Of a stretch of 52,818 nt of DNA, positions 8,000 to 16,738 are shown piece by piece. The stretch is from JAOSJT01 sp035914695. GTDB taxonomy: Bacteria > Bacteroidota > Ignavibacteria > SZUA-365. The translations under genes and the position numbers were made by a program. The notes below the pieces were generated by a model, which worked only from the letters and a program-made list of their open reading frames with translations, was not told where the DNA came from and did no database searches. The stretch lies in the NCBI GenBank assembly GCA_035914695.1, contig JAMIQH010000185.1:1-52818 (forward strand), read 5' to 3'. Position 1 is the stretch's first letter. Every line of letters starts with the position of its first letter.

Positions 8000-8263
8000 C
8001 TCCACCGATTTCCCATCGCAACGGGCACGGAGCCGCATGGCCGCGTCGCGGAATAAACGCGCATTCGTCTTTTTCACCGATACCACCACCGGCTGCATTG
8101 CAACCCGCGTTGATCCGGCACGTATGTACCGCATGATTTCGTGGCGACGACAGTGTTGTATTCGTGCGGTGCCGCTCTTCATTATCAGCGTGGGAAGTTC
8201 GATATTGCACCGCGGATCCATTGCGTCCTGATATTCCGATCATTCCGTCCGGAGAGAGAGTTC

Positions 8264-10522
8264 ATGCCTCTGCGCTATCGATTGCTGTTGTGTTTTCTGC
8301 TCATCCTTTCCCCTGCGGCGCTGCATGCGCAGGGTGTGATATCCGGCATTGTGCAGGAAACGGGGAAGGGCGAAGTCATCATCGGTGCCAATGTGATTGT
8401 GGTGGGGCTGGGTCATGGAGCCGCCACGAATCGCTACGGGTTTTTCGCCATCAGTGGCATTCCCGCTGGCACGCATGAGCTGCGCGTTTCCGCCGTGGGC
8501 TATGCCACAAAAAGCATACGCGTGACTGTGAGCGACAATGCTCCCGTGCCGCGGCAATTGATCGAGCTGGACGAGGCGGTGATCGAATTGGGCGAGGTGA
8601 GCATCGAAGCCGAGCGCCGCAACCTTGAGGCCACGCGCGTCAGCACGGTTGATGTGCCCGTCGAGCAAATCCTGCGCATTCCGTCGCTGGGCGGCGAGGT
8701 GGACATTTTCCGCGCGCTGCAATTGCTGCCCGGTGTCAAGGCGGCATCCGAGTTGTCGAGCGGACTGTACATTCGTGGCGGTAGTCCCGATCAGAATCTG
8801 ATCTTGCTCGATCGCATGGTGCTGTACAATCCGATGCATCTCGGTGGCTTTCTCAGCACCTTCAATGCGGACGCCATCAACAATGTGACCTTGATAAAAG
8901 GAGCCATGCCCGCTGAATACGGCGGTCGCCTTTCATCGGTGGTGGATATCACCATGCGCGAAGGCAGCCGCGATCGCGTGCACGTGCAGGGAGGCGTAAG
9001 TATGATCGACTCGCGCCTGACTGTCGACGGGCCGATCAACGATGATATCACCTTCATGATTTCCGGTCGTCGCGTCTATATCGACTGGCTGGTGGAAGCG
9101 TTCTCCGACGAGGCGCTGAATTATTACTTCTACGATTTTGTGGCAAAAACCAACATCCGTCTGGGCGACCGCGACCGTCTCTTTTTCTCGGGATTTTTCG
9201 GACGTGACGTCATGGGCGGTGGTGATGCGGATGAAACCGATGATGTGGTGTCGTGGGGCAACAGTTCGGGTAATTTACGCTGGACACATATTTTCGGCGA
9301 CAAGTTGTTCTCGAATGTGTCCTTCGTCGTGAGCGATTACTTTTTCGGCGCGGAAGTGGAGGAATGGGACAAGCGTCGTTTCAAATCCGAGTCCGGTATT
9401 TTCGATTACAGTTTGCGGGCCGAAGCAGAGTACTATCACTCGCGCGACCATTTATTCAAGGCCGGCGTGGAAGCCACTCTGCACACCTTCAAGGCCGAGG
9501 CCTCGCATGTGTCGAGCGAATTTTTCGATTTCAACGAATATTTGCCGACACATCGCGGCACGGATATATCGCTGTTCGCGCAAGACGAATGGAAATACAA
9601 CGAGCGTCTGACCTTGCAGCTCGGTGGCCGCGCATTTTATTTTGACCGCGGGAAATACTTCCGCCTCGAACCGCGCCTGGCCGCGTTTTACAAGCTCGAT
9701 GAATACACCACGCTGAAGGGTGCCTTCATCGGAGCGAACCAATTCCTGCATCTCGTGGCGCGCACCGATTTGTCTCTGCCCACGGACATGTGGTTTCCCT
9801 CCACCTCCGCGCTACCGCCCGCATGGGGCTTGCAGTATGTGCTCGGAGCCAGCCGCGATTTTGCCGAGGGCGCCTACAGCGCCTCCATCGAGGGGTATTA
9901 TCGTAACATGCAAAATGTCCTCGAATTCAAGGACAATGCCATGTTCTCGATTTTCGCTCCTGTGGAGGGTGAACTCACACGCGGCGATGGCGAAGCGTAT
10001 GGCGTGGAGGTGTTCGTGCAGAAGCGCAAGGGAAGCTTCACCGGTTGGTTGGGCTACACTCTGTCCTGGGCGAACAGAACGTTTCCCGAACTCAACGAGG
10101 GCCGCAGCTTTCCGCCGCGCTACGATCGCCGTCACGACGCATCCATCGTGTTGAACTACACGCTCGGCGAGAGTTGGGATTTCACCGCCACCTGGGTGTA
10201 CGGCACAGGTCAGGCCTTCACCTTCCCCGTGGCCCAGTATTCGCTGGGAGATTGGGGCAATCCCATGTTCTATTACAGCGAGAAAAATGGCTATCGCCTG
10301 CCCGCGTATCATCGTCTGGATCTGAATTTCAGCCACAAGTTTTCCTGGTTCGGCTGGGCATGGCGCGCGAGTATCAACGTCTATAACGCGTACAATCGCA
10401 TGAATCCCTTCTCGCGCTATCTCGAGTACGATTACGCGCCGAATGGCGAAAGTACCTGGAAACTCAAGCAAGTCACGCTGTTTCCCATTCTCCCCACCTT
10501 CGGCATCAGCTTTGCGTTTTGA
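8264..10522 (+). CDS. TonB-dependent receptor with carboxypeptidase-like N-terminal domain
   Basis: A 752-residue outer-membrane receptor. The ATG at 8264 is preceded by GGAGAGAG and opens a signal peptide (…ILSPAALHAQ). Residues ~24-110 form a carboxypeptidase-regulatory-like beta-sandwich (GVISGIVQETGKGEVIIGANV…GFFAISGIPAGTHELRVSAVGY). The plug follows (LQLLPGVKAASELSSGLYIRGG…LLDRMVLYNPMHLGGFLSTFNADAINNV), then a ~500-residue barrel ending in a phenylalanine (PTFGISFAF), the usual outer-membrane signal. No TonB box was identified with confidence. The substrate is unknown. Two DUF4249-like lipoproteins follow immediately, a common arrangement in Bacteroidota. The 264-bp gap before the gene holds no gene and only weak promoter-like sequences (for example GATATTGC at ~8199). 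Confidence 0.9.
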   Translation: MPLRYRLLLCFLLILSPAALHAQGVISGIVQETGKGEVIIGANVIVVGLGHGAATNRYGFFAISGIPAGTHELRVSAVGYATKSIRVTVSDNAPVPRQLIELDEAVIELGEVSIEAERRNLEATRVSTVDVPVEQILRIPSLGGEVDIFRALQLLPGVKAASELSSGLYIRGGSPDQNLILLDRMVLYNPMHLGGFLSTFNADAINNVTLIKGAMPAEYGGRLSSVVDITMREGSRDRVHVQGGVSMIDSRLTVDGPINDDITFMISGRRVYIDWLVEAFSDEALNYYFYDFVAKTNIRLGDRDRLFFSGFFGRDVMGGGDADETDDVVSWGNSSGNLRWTHIFGDKLFSNVSFVVSDYFFGAEVEEWDKRRFKSESGIFDYSLRAEAEYYHSRDHLFKAGVEATLHTFKAEASHVSSEFFDFNEYLPTHRGTDISLFAQDEWKYNERLTLQLGGRAFYFDRGKYFRLEPRLAAFYKLDEYTTLKGAFIGANQFLHLVARTDLSLPTDMWFPSTSALPPAWGLQYVLGASRDFAEGAYSASIEGYYRNMQNVLEFKDNAMFSIFAPVEGELTRGDGEAYGVEVFVQKRKGSFTGWLGYTLSWANRTFPELNEGRSFPPRYDRRHDASIVLNYTLGESWDFTATWVYGTGQAFTFPVAQYSLGDWGNPMFYYSEKNGYRLPAYHRLDLNFSHKFSWFGWAWRASINVYNAYNRMNPFSRYLEYDYAPNGESTWKLKQVTLFPILPTFGISFAF

Positions 10523-11354
10523 TGTTCGTCATATCGCTCTCACACTGCTGCTCGCGGGCGCATCCGCGTGCGAACAGACCATCACGGACTTCGATGTGCC
10601 CTCACACAAGGAGCAACTCGTATCTGTGGCATCCGTTCGCTTCGAAGGCGATTCGATGTACACCAGTTGCTCGGTTTCGCGAACTCTTCCCTTGTCCACT
10701 CCCTATCGCGCCGAGTTGGCATCGATACGCAACGCGACAGTGACCCTGCACTACGGTACGACGGTAGATACCATACCCTTCACCGGTGACGGGCTCGCAC
10801 TGGGAGCGGAGGAGTACTACGCTTATCAACTCGCGCAGCCGCGCAGTGACGCTTCGTCGTTGCGATTGGAAGTACGTCACGAGGGACGAAACGTCATGGG
10901 GCAGCTCGATGTACCCCGGGCGCCATTGTCTTTCGATAGTGTTGCTCTGGAAGTGGAGAACAAGTCCACTTGGCCCCGCTTTTACTTCCGTTATGCTATG
11001 CCGGTTGGTGTACAGCAACGCCGGTATTTTTGCACACTGCAATTCCAGTCGGCGTGGTCGTCGGAGTGGATTTCTCATGTCACGCGGGAAATCATCATAC
11101 CGGCCGGGGCGGGCGGTGAAGTGTTCACCGGACGCTTTGAAATTCCGCAGTGGTTCGATCCCGACTATCCATGGCGTTATTACTTGGTTGCGGTGACGGA
11201 TTCTTACGACGAAATCTATTCCGCCATCGTTCAGAGATACCGTAACGGCGGGCCTTTCGACCCCACACCGAAGAATCCCCGCTTCAATATGATCGGCGAC
11301 GGCTTTGGCTTTTTCACAGTCTCCATTATTGGTGAATCTCACAAATTTTTGTAA
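10512..11354 (+). CDS. DUF4249-like lipoprotein 1, partner of the TonB receptor
   Basis: A 280-residue predicted lipoprotein. No ATG fits. The TTG at 10512, inside the end of the receptor gene, gives a clean signal peptide ending LAGASAC (Cys-20), so it is the likely start with an 11-nt overlap. The mature protein is beta-rich (a sandwich pattern of alternating strands) and ends with KNPRFNMIGDGFGFFTVSIIGE, a block shared with the next gene (KNPRFNVTGDGIGFFWVELVGD). This C-terminal block and the position after a TonB receptor are the basis for the DUF4249 call. It probably sits on the cell surface or the inner face of the outer membrane and assists the receptor; ligand unknown. Confidence 0.75.
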   Translation: MRFDVRHIALTLLLAGASACEQTITDFDVPSHKEQLVSVASVRFEGDSMYTSCSVSRTLPLSTPYRAELASIRNATVTLHYGTTVDTIPFTGDGLALGAEEYYAYQLAQPRSDASSLRLEVRHEGRNVMGQLDVPRAPLSFDSVALEVENKSTWPRFYFRYAMPVGVQQRRYFCTLQFQSAWSSEWISHVTREIIIPAGAGGEVFTGRFEIPQWFDPDYPWRYYLVAVTDSYDEIYSAIVQRYRNGGPFDPTPKNPRFNMIGDGFGFFTVSIIGESHKFL

Positions 11355-11363
11355 ACGACCACC

Positions 11364-12197
11364 ATGCGATACATCGTCCTACTTCTCCCGTTATTCCTTC
11401 TCGCTTGCGAGCAAGACGTCTCCGATCCCGATTGGCCGGAGCATGAAGAGAAACTCGTGGTGACCGGTTTCGTGCGTCTGCAAAACGACTCCATGTTCAC
11501 CTACTGCCGTGTTTCGCGCACGATGCCGCTCGGTACTGCGTATCGCGACGAGGATGCCATCATCAACAATGCCGAGATCCTGCTGCGACATGACAATGGC
11601 GCGTTGCCGGTGCCGTATCATCCGACCGCATCGAACAATCCCTGGGTGCCCTCTTTCACGTACGCCGCGGTCAACACTCGTCCCACGAGCGATGCGTTTC
11701 AACTAAGTGTGCGTTCCGGACAGCATCAGGCCTTCGCGAGTCAATCCATACCCGCCGCGGCATTGAGATTCGAGAGTGTTGCTCTCGAGACGCATCCGTC
11801 GGACACCTGGATGCAAGAGTTGCGTTATACCATACGCCTTCCGAAGCAACCCGTGGATTATGTTTGTGTCTTCGAAATCCGCCCGCTGGGCAGCGTTGAC
11901 TGGATTGAGTATATGACTATCGACCTGAGCATTCCCCTCGATGCGTATGGCCGAACATATACCGGCTCGCAGCGGGTGTACTTCGATCCCATGGCCATAC
12001 TCTGGCCCAAGCGTTACCGACTTATCGCCGCCTCGCCCGAATACCGCGAGTACAACAGCGCCATCGCCAACGGCCGCTGGGGCTCGGGTGGCGATCCGTT
12101 CGAGCCCGACAGTAAAAATCCCCGCTTCAATGTCACCGGCGATGGTATAGGATTCTTCTGGGTGGAACTTGTGGGCGATCCCGTGGCGATTCCATAG
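11364..12197 (+). CDS. DUF4249-like lipoprotein 2, partner of the TonB receptor
   Basis: A 277-residue lipoprotein with a very short signal peptide (lipobox LLAC, Cys-15). It is a diverged tandem paralogue of the preceding gene: both start after the Cys with E-Q-x-(I/V)-x-D, and both carry a -SVSRT(L/M)PL-T-YR- segment and the same C-terminal KNPRFN-GDG-GFF block. The gap is only 9 nt, so the receptor and both lipoproteins form one operon that ends at the palindrome near 12323. Function inferred from context only. Confidence 0.78.
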   Translation: MRYIVLLLPLFLLACEQDVSDPDWPEHEEKLVVTGFVRLQNDSMFTYCRVSRTMPLGTAYRDEDAIINNAEILLRHDNGALPVPYHPTASNNPWVPSFTYAAVNTRPTSDAFQLSVRSGQHQAFASQSIPAAALRFESVALETHPSDTWMQELRYTIRLPKQPVDYVCVFEIRPLGSVDWIEYMTIDLSIPLDAYGRTYTGSQRVYFDPMAILWPKRYRLIAASPEYREYNSAIANGRWGSGGDPFEPDSKNPRFNVTGDGIGFFWVELVGDPVAIP

Positions 12198-12322
12198 CTG
12201 CCGCTGGTGATGCCGCTGCACGGTAGTATCGACAGCGTGCGGCGATCAGGCGCTGCGGCCATCGCGCGTGGAACGACAACGGCAAGGGATTCGGCGGAAA
12301 TTGGATATGTTGCAGAACGACA

Positions 12323-12345
12323 CCATCCCGGCCGGGATGGATTTT
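12323..12345 (+). terminator. Palindromic terminator after the TonB/DUF4249 operon
   Basis: The 18-bp perfect palindrome CCATCCCGGCCGGGATGG (12323-12340) folds into a 7-bp stem with a GGCC loop and is followed by ATTTT. It lies 125 nt after the operon's last stop and 31 nt before rsmI. The rest of the 173-bp gap shows nothing further. Confidence 0.55.
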
Positions 12346-12370
12346 AGCGGACCAGCATGGATTTCCGTAG

Positions 12371-13162
12371 TTGAGCACATCGCACGAGCGCCCCGAACCC
12401 GCGGCATCCACGCTCTATGTGGTATCCACACCCATCGGCAATATGGACGACATCACGTTGCGCGCGCTACGCGTTTTGCGCGAGGTTGATCTGATCGCCG
12501 CCGAAGACACGCGTAGCACCGGCAATTTGCTCCGACATCACGGAATCGCCACACCTTGCCTGAGCTATTTCAGCCATAATGAACGCCGTCGCATCCCGCA
12601 ACTGCTGGAACATTTACGCGAGGGTAAGTCGCTCGCCGTGGTTTCCGACGCCGGCACGCCAGGTTTGTCCGATCCCGCCGCCCTGCTGATCGCCGCGGTG
12701 ATCGCGGAGGGCTTCGAAGTCATTCCCATTCCGGGCGCCTCCGCCGCGTTGGCGGCCTTGGTGGCGAGCGGACTGCGCATGGATCGATTTTATTTCGAGG
12801 GCTTTCTGCCCATTAAAAAAAGGCGACAAACGCGTCTCCGCGCACTGGCAGGCGAGCAGCGCAGCATCATTCTCTACGAGAGCGTACACCGCCTGCTTAA
12901 AACCCTGCGCGAATTGCGCGAACATCTGGGCGAGCGCCGCATTTCCGTATCGCGGGAAATCACGAAAAAATTCGAGCACACGTTGCGTGGCAGCATTTCG
13001 GAGGTACTGGCCCATTTCGAGGAGCACGCGCCACGCGGCGAATTCGTCATCGTGGTGGAGGGCCTGGACAAAGACGCCGATGCGGAGGACAACGACACGC
13101 CGGATGGCCGCCCGCAAGCGGACTGGATGCGCAGCGGTGACCGCAACGACGCCGATCATTAG
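12371..13162 (+). CDS. rsmI: 16S rRNA (cytidine-1402 2'-O)-methyltransferase RsmI
   Basis: A 263-residue SAM-dependent enzyme of the tetrapyrrole-methylase fold. Motifs in order: YVVSTPIGNMDDITLRA, AEDTRSTGNLL, VVSDAGTPGLSDPA, PIPGASAALAALVASG, then a middle RQTRLRAL…ILYESVHRLLKTL and REITKKFEHTLRG. It 2'-O-methylates C1402 of 16S rRNA in the decoding centre. The start is a TTG at 12371 directly after an in-frame stop codon; no ATG or GTG is available before the first conserved strand. The last ~25 residues are acidic and polar and extend beyond the usual end. Confidence 0.93.
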   Translation: MSTSHERPEPAASTLYVVSTPIGNMDDITLRALRVLREVDLIAAEDTRSTGNLLRHHGIATPCLSYFSHNERRRIPQLLEHLREGKSLAVVSDAGTPGLSDPAALLIAAVIAEGFEVIPIPGASAALAALVASGLRMDRFYFEGFLPIKKRRQTRLRALAGEQRSIILYESVHRLLKTLRELREHLGERRISVSREITKKFEHTLRGSISEVLAHFEEHAPRGEFVIVVEGLDKDADAEDNDTPDGRPQADWMRSGDRNDADH

Positions 13163-13386
13163 CGCTCCACGGCTTAGGCGTCCTGCCGGCACGGCAACAC
13201 GACATCCTGCGCAGGCAAGCGAACGCTGATGGAACACTGCATGCGACGACATGCGCGTGTAACCGCAGCAGCGGCGGGCGCGATTGCTCGCAGCTTGTCT
13301 TTGTCGAGGCATTATCCCACCTTGCCACACGGAAGAGCCGTTACCGTTTGTTGACATTCACTCACGATTGACTTCGAGGAATATCC

Positions 13387-13998
13387 ATGGCGTTCCCACC
13401 GCCGTTTTATCGTTGGCGTCCGCATCCCTGGCACGGCCTGGATGTGGGCTTGCAGCCACCCACGCTTGTTCACGCCTATATCGAGATCACTCCCTTCGAC
13501 ATGGTGAAATACGAGCTGGATAAAGTCACCGGATATTTGCACGTGGACCGCCCGCAGCGCTCGTCCGCTCTGCCACCCACGCTGTATGGCTTCATACCGC
13601 GCACGTATTGCGGTCCGCGCGTGGGCGCTCTGATGCCCGGCGCAAAAAAAGGAGACGGCGATCCTCTGGATATCTGCGTGCTCAGCGAACGCCCCATCAA
13701 CCGCTCCGATGTAGTACTGCAAGTTCGCGTGGTTGGCGGATTGCCCATGCTGGACAATGGTGAAGCGGATGATAAAATCATCGCCGTGCTCAACAAGGAT
13801 TATTTCTGGGCCGATGTGCACGACATCACCGAGCTGCCGCAAGTCATGGTCGAACGCCTGCGCCATTATTTCAGCACGTACAAGCTCGTGCCGGGTGAAC
13901 AGCACAATGTGCAGATTGAAGGGTGCTACGGCCGCGAGCACGCGGAGTCGGTGATACGCGCCGCCATGGAAGACTATCAGGAAGAATACGGCGGTTGA
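13387..13998 (+). CDS. ppa: Inorganic pyrophosphatase (family I)
   Basis: A 203-residue soluble enzyme that hydrolyses PPi to phosphate and so drives biosynthetic reactions. The family I core is present: KYELDKVTGYLHVDR with the substrate-binding lysine and arginine, YGFIPRTYC, the metal-binding DGDPLD (residues 90-95), and MLDNGEADDKIIAVLNKD (the family usually has D-x-GE-x-DDK), followed by HYFSTYK near 166-172. The ATG at 13387 has GAGGAA 5 nt upstream. It appears monocistronic; the 224-bp gap before it and the 272-bp gap after it contain no gene I can support. Confidence 0.93.
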   Translation: MAFPPPFYRWRPHPWHGLDVGLQPPTLVHAYIEITPFDMVKYELDKVTGYLHVDRPQRSSALPPTLYGFIPRTYCGPRVGALMPGAKKGDGDPLDICVLSERPINRSDVVLQVRVVGGLPMLDNGEADDKIIAVLNKDYFWADVHDITELPQVMVERLRHYFSTYKLVPGEQHNVQIEGCYGREHAESVIRAAMEDYQEEYGG

Positions 13999-14270
13999 GT
14001 CTGTGCACGATGGCGCTCAGCGCGTAGCGGCGGGTAACAAAGGAACAGGGGTGAAATGGATCGGCGCTGCGTCGAATCCGTTGATCGATCACTTCGATGT
14101 GAGTAGCGCATGGCGCTTCGTCTCGTCCCGGTGTGATGAATACCCACTGAATCGAGGCGAAGCGTCGTTTGCATTCACGGCGGTGCAACTCACAGGCCAA
14201 GCAACTCCGTGGGACGAGCGACAGCGACAACCCCGGCGACAACAACATTTTTACAATGTGTTCTGCGATC

Positions 14271-15608
14271 ATGAACATTCTCTTCGTTCAGAGCAACACC
14301 AATCGCGCGCTCATGCCGTTGCCCATCGGGCCGGCCATGGTGGCGCATCGCTTGTTAAACGATGGTCATCATGTGCGCTTTCTGGATCTGATGGGAGAAG
14401 CGGCACCAGAAGAACGCCTCCTCGAAGCGGCCCGCGAGCACCAGCCCGATCTTGTGTGCTGTACCATTCGCAATCGCGACAATCAGTGGATGCGGCGATA
14501 TCATGATCCGCTCCCCGAAATCCGCGATCTGTTGCGCGCGTTGAGAAGCGTGAGCACGGCGCCGCTGCTGCTCGGCGGTACGGCGTTTACCACTTTTCCC
14601 GCACGCATGCTCGACTTCCTCGAGGCGGATTTCGGTATCGCCGGTGACAATCTCGACAATATTTCCCGCTTCGTGCGCTCGCTCGCCAACGGTTCCCCCG
14701 ACCGCCAGACCCCCGGTCTCGTGCATCGCGAGAATGGCGTCATCCACCGCAATCCCTTCGCCATTGCCGGTTATCCGCACGTGGATTTCGGCTTCCATCG
14801 CTACATCGAGCGCGAGCGCTACAAACGCTGTTACTGGGATGAGGTTGTGATCACACGCTGCGGCTGCCCCGAGCGCTGCGCGTATTGCGATACACATGTG
14901 ACCTTCGGACGCGACTTCATTCTCCGCGATGTGGAAGACGTCGTGGATGAAATGCAGTACCTGAAGCAGGAGCGCGGAGCACGGTCGGTGTTTCTTGTGG
15001 ATGCGGGCTTCAACCGCCCGCTGGATCATGCAAAGCGCATTCTCGAAACGATGATACAACGAAAGCTGTCTCTGCAGCTCTACGGCATCGTGGATCCCGG
15101 TCCTACGGATGCGGAATTTTACCGACTGTTCCGTCGCGCCGGTGGAGTGGGCTTCACCATGTTCGCCGAAAGTCTCGCCGATCCCGTCCTTGCCGCGCTG
15201 GGAAAGTCCTTTACCGCTTCGGATGTGTTCCGCGATGCCGCCCTGATGCGTAAAGCCGGCGTGGGCTTCATGTTCATGCCGACCTTCGGCAGCCCGGGCG
15301 AGACGCGCGACACCGTGCGCGAAACGCTGCGCCTGGCTCCCTCGCTGCGTGCGCTGTTTGTGGAATGCGGCATCGGATGGCGTATACAGCCCGACACTCC
15401 GCTACGCCTGCGGGCCATCGAGGAGGGGCTCGTCGATGAGGCGGACGACCTCTGGGATGCGAAGTTCTACATTTCGCCCGAGACCCCAGTGGAGTGGCTC
15501 GAGCAGCAACTGCGCAGGTTCCGTTGGACACATCCTTTCCTCTGGGCTCCTATTGTTCCTTTCCTGTTGAAGCGCGGCCTGCAACGACAGCGGGTCAACG
15601 CGATGTGA
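14271..15608 (+). CDS. Cobalamin-binding-domain radical SAM protein
   Basis: A 445-residue protein. Residues ~1-130 resemble a B12-binding Rossmann domain (ILFVQSNTNRALMPLPIGPAMVAHRLLNDGHHVRFLDLM…LLLGGTAFT). The radical SAM barrel follows with the [4Fe-4S] motif C199-x3-C203-x2-C206 (CPERCAYC). A C-terminal region has FGSPGET and hydrophobic helices. The conserved D-x-H-x-x-G cobalamin ligand of mutases is absent, which is common in this radical SAM class. Such enzymes methylate or rearrange unactivated carbons in lipids, pigments or antibiotics; the substrate here cannot be read from sequence or neighbours. ATG 14271 was chosen; an in-frame ATG at 14256 is possible and neither has a clear ribosome-binding site. 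Confidence 0.82.
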   Translation: MNILFVQSNTNRALMPLPIGPAMVAHRLLNDGHHVRFLDLMGEAAPEERLLEAAREHQPDLVCCTIRNRDNQWMRRYHDPLPEIRDLLRALRSVSTAPLLLGGTAFTTFPARMLDFLEADFGIAGDNLDNISRFVRSLANGSPDRQTPGLVHRENGVIHRNPFAIAGYPHVDFGFHRYIERERYKRCYWDEVVITRCGCPERCAYCDTHVTFGRDFILRDVEDVVDEMQYLKQERGARSVFLVDAGFNRPLDHAKRILETMIQRKLSLQLYGIVDPGPTDAEFYRLFRRAGGVGFTMFAESLADPVLAALGKSFTASDVFRDAALMRKAGVGFMFMPTFGSPGETRDTVRETLRLAPSLRALFVECGIGWRIQPDTPLRLRAIEEGLVDEADDLWDAKFYISPETPVEWLEQQLRRFRWTHPFLWAPIVPFLLKRGLQRQRVNAM

Positions 15609-15640
15609 CTTTCGCGAATCGCCGGTATTTCGCATCATGT

Positions 15641-15661
15641 GGTGTTGTATAGCGCAACACC
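15641..15661 (+). other. Stem-loop between the radical SAM gene and the next gene
   Basis: GGTGTTG (15641-15647) and CAACACC (15655-15661) form a perfect 7-bp stem with a 7-nt loop (TATAGCG). There is no U-tract. It could be the 3' end of the upstream transcript or an operator, since the next start codon is 31 nt downstream. Confidence 0.3.
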
Positions 15662-15691
15662 CACCACCATCATTCATCAGGGGAGAACAGC

Positions 15692-16600
15692 ATGAACGAT
15701 CATGGCCGCGACGACAGCAACAACGAAAGGGACTTCATCACCTTCATCCACAACTATTGTGATCACTGGTGCGAGCGCTGCGCATTCACCGATCGCTGCA
15801 TGAGTTACGCCTTCGAGCGCGAACTGCCGGACGATGCGGCGCGGCGCGACGAACATTCCGTTATTCTCACGCAGGAAATCCGACTCGCGGTGGATGCGAT
15901 ACTCAACAGCACGAACATCGACGACGTGTCCGATTACGACAAGGAGGTTGAGCTACCTGACGGCACGTGCTCCGACGACGATTCGTCCTTACTCGATGCC
16001 GAATTGGAGCAAATATTGGGGCTTCACGGCCATGATTGGGTAATTGACGATGAGGAGTTCGAGGCTATCGAAGAAGCGCTGGCTGACCAGCGCGACCTCA
16101 ACGCCCGCGCGCGCCGGCATCCGCTCGTGGCGATGGCCGAGTGCTACATGAACGATTGCCGCGATTGGTTCGTGGCTCGTGCGCTCGACCCGCTCCCTAC
16201 TCAGCAGCACTTCGAAGCGCGCTGCTCGCAGGGATTCCTTCCCGGCAACGCGCGCGAGCACTACGCGCGTCTGTTGGGTTGTATCGAAATTGTCACTCGT
16301 TACTACGGACTGTTGCATGTCAAACTAGAGCGAGCCATGACGGGGGCACTGTCCGAACAACTGGTGGTGAACGAGGACATGTACGGCTCGCTCAAACTTT
16401 CCCTGCAGCTTCTGGATCGCTCCATTGCCGCGTGGACTGAGCTTCACGCATTGATACCGGAACATGAGACCTTCATCGTGTCGGCCTTGCGTCAACTCAA
16501 CGGTATGCGCTCGCTGCTCGAACACCACTGGCCCGAGGCCCGCGCGTACAAGCGCCCGGGACTCGACGACGACGATTCTCCCAACAGCACCTGGAATTGA
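15692..16600 (+). CDS. Conserved hypothetical protein with N-terminal Cys cluster
   Basis: A 302-residue, probably cytosolic protein with a good ribosome-binding site (GGGGAG, 7 nt before the ATG). The N-terminus holds C23-x3-C27-x2-C30-x5-C36 (CDHWCERC…RC), a spacing suited to a metal ion or Fe-S cluster. A strongly acidic stretch follows (~80-130). The rest is helix-rich with an amphipathic pattern and the conserved-looking WFVARAL and EIVTRYY segments. I recall similar Y-C-D-x-W-C-E-R-C-x-F-T proteins as conserved hypotheticals in FCB bacteria, but no function is known. It stands alone between a radical SAM gene and a YidB-like gene. Confidence 0.75.
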   Translation: MNDHGRDDSNNERDFITFIHNYCDHWCERCAFTDRCMSYAFERELPDDAARRDEHSVILTQEIRLAVDAILNSTNIDDVSDYDKEVELPDGTCSDDDSSLLDAELEQILGLHGHDWVIDDEEFEAIEEALADQRDLNARARRHPLVAMAECYMNDCRDWFVARALDPLPTQQHFEARCSQGFLPGNAREHYARLLGCIEIVTRYYGLLHVKLERAMTGALSEQLVVNEDMYGSLKLSLQLLDRSIAAWTELHALIPEHETFIVSALRQLNGMRSLLEHHWPEARAYKRPGLDDDDSPNSTWN

Positions 16601-16738
16601 CATGAACACCGCATCCTCATTTTTTCAACGCACTGGCCACCTGGCTCGAAGAGAGGTAAGTTTCGTAAAACCTTCTATCTTTACGATACAAGCGAATGAT
16701 TTCCCTACGCGAAGACGCCTATTCCAGGAGGAATGACC

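Noticed and set aside
8043..8077. Terminator after hflX (CGCGT/ACGCG stem, then TTTTT)
   Set aside because: The stem is only 5 bp with a 10-nt loop, and the T-run starts 9 nt after the stem.
14088..14220. 8-bp inverted repeat CTCGTCCC/GGGACGAG upstream of the radical SAM gene
   Set aside because: The arms are about 80 nt apart, and one such match is expected by chance in a 270-bp region.
14003..14506. 167-codon frame after ppa
   Set aside because: It overlaps the radical SAM gene start in another frame, its sequence is His/Ser/Arg-rich with no family features, and its ATG lacks a ribosome-binding site.
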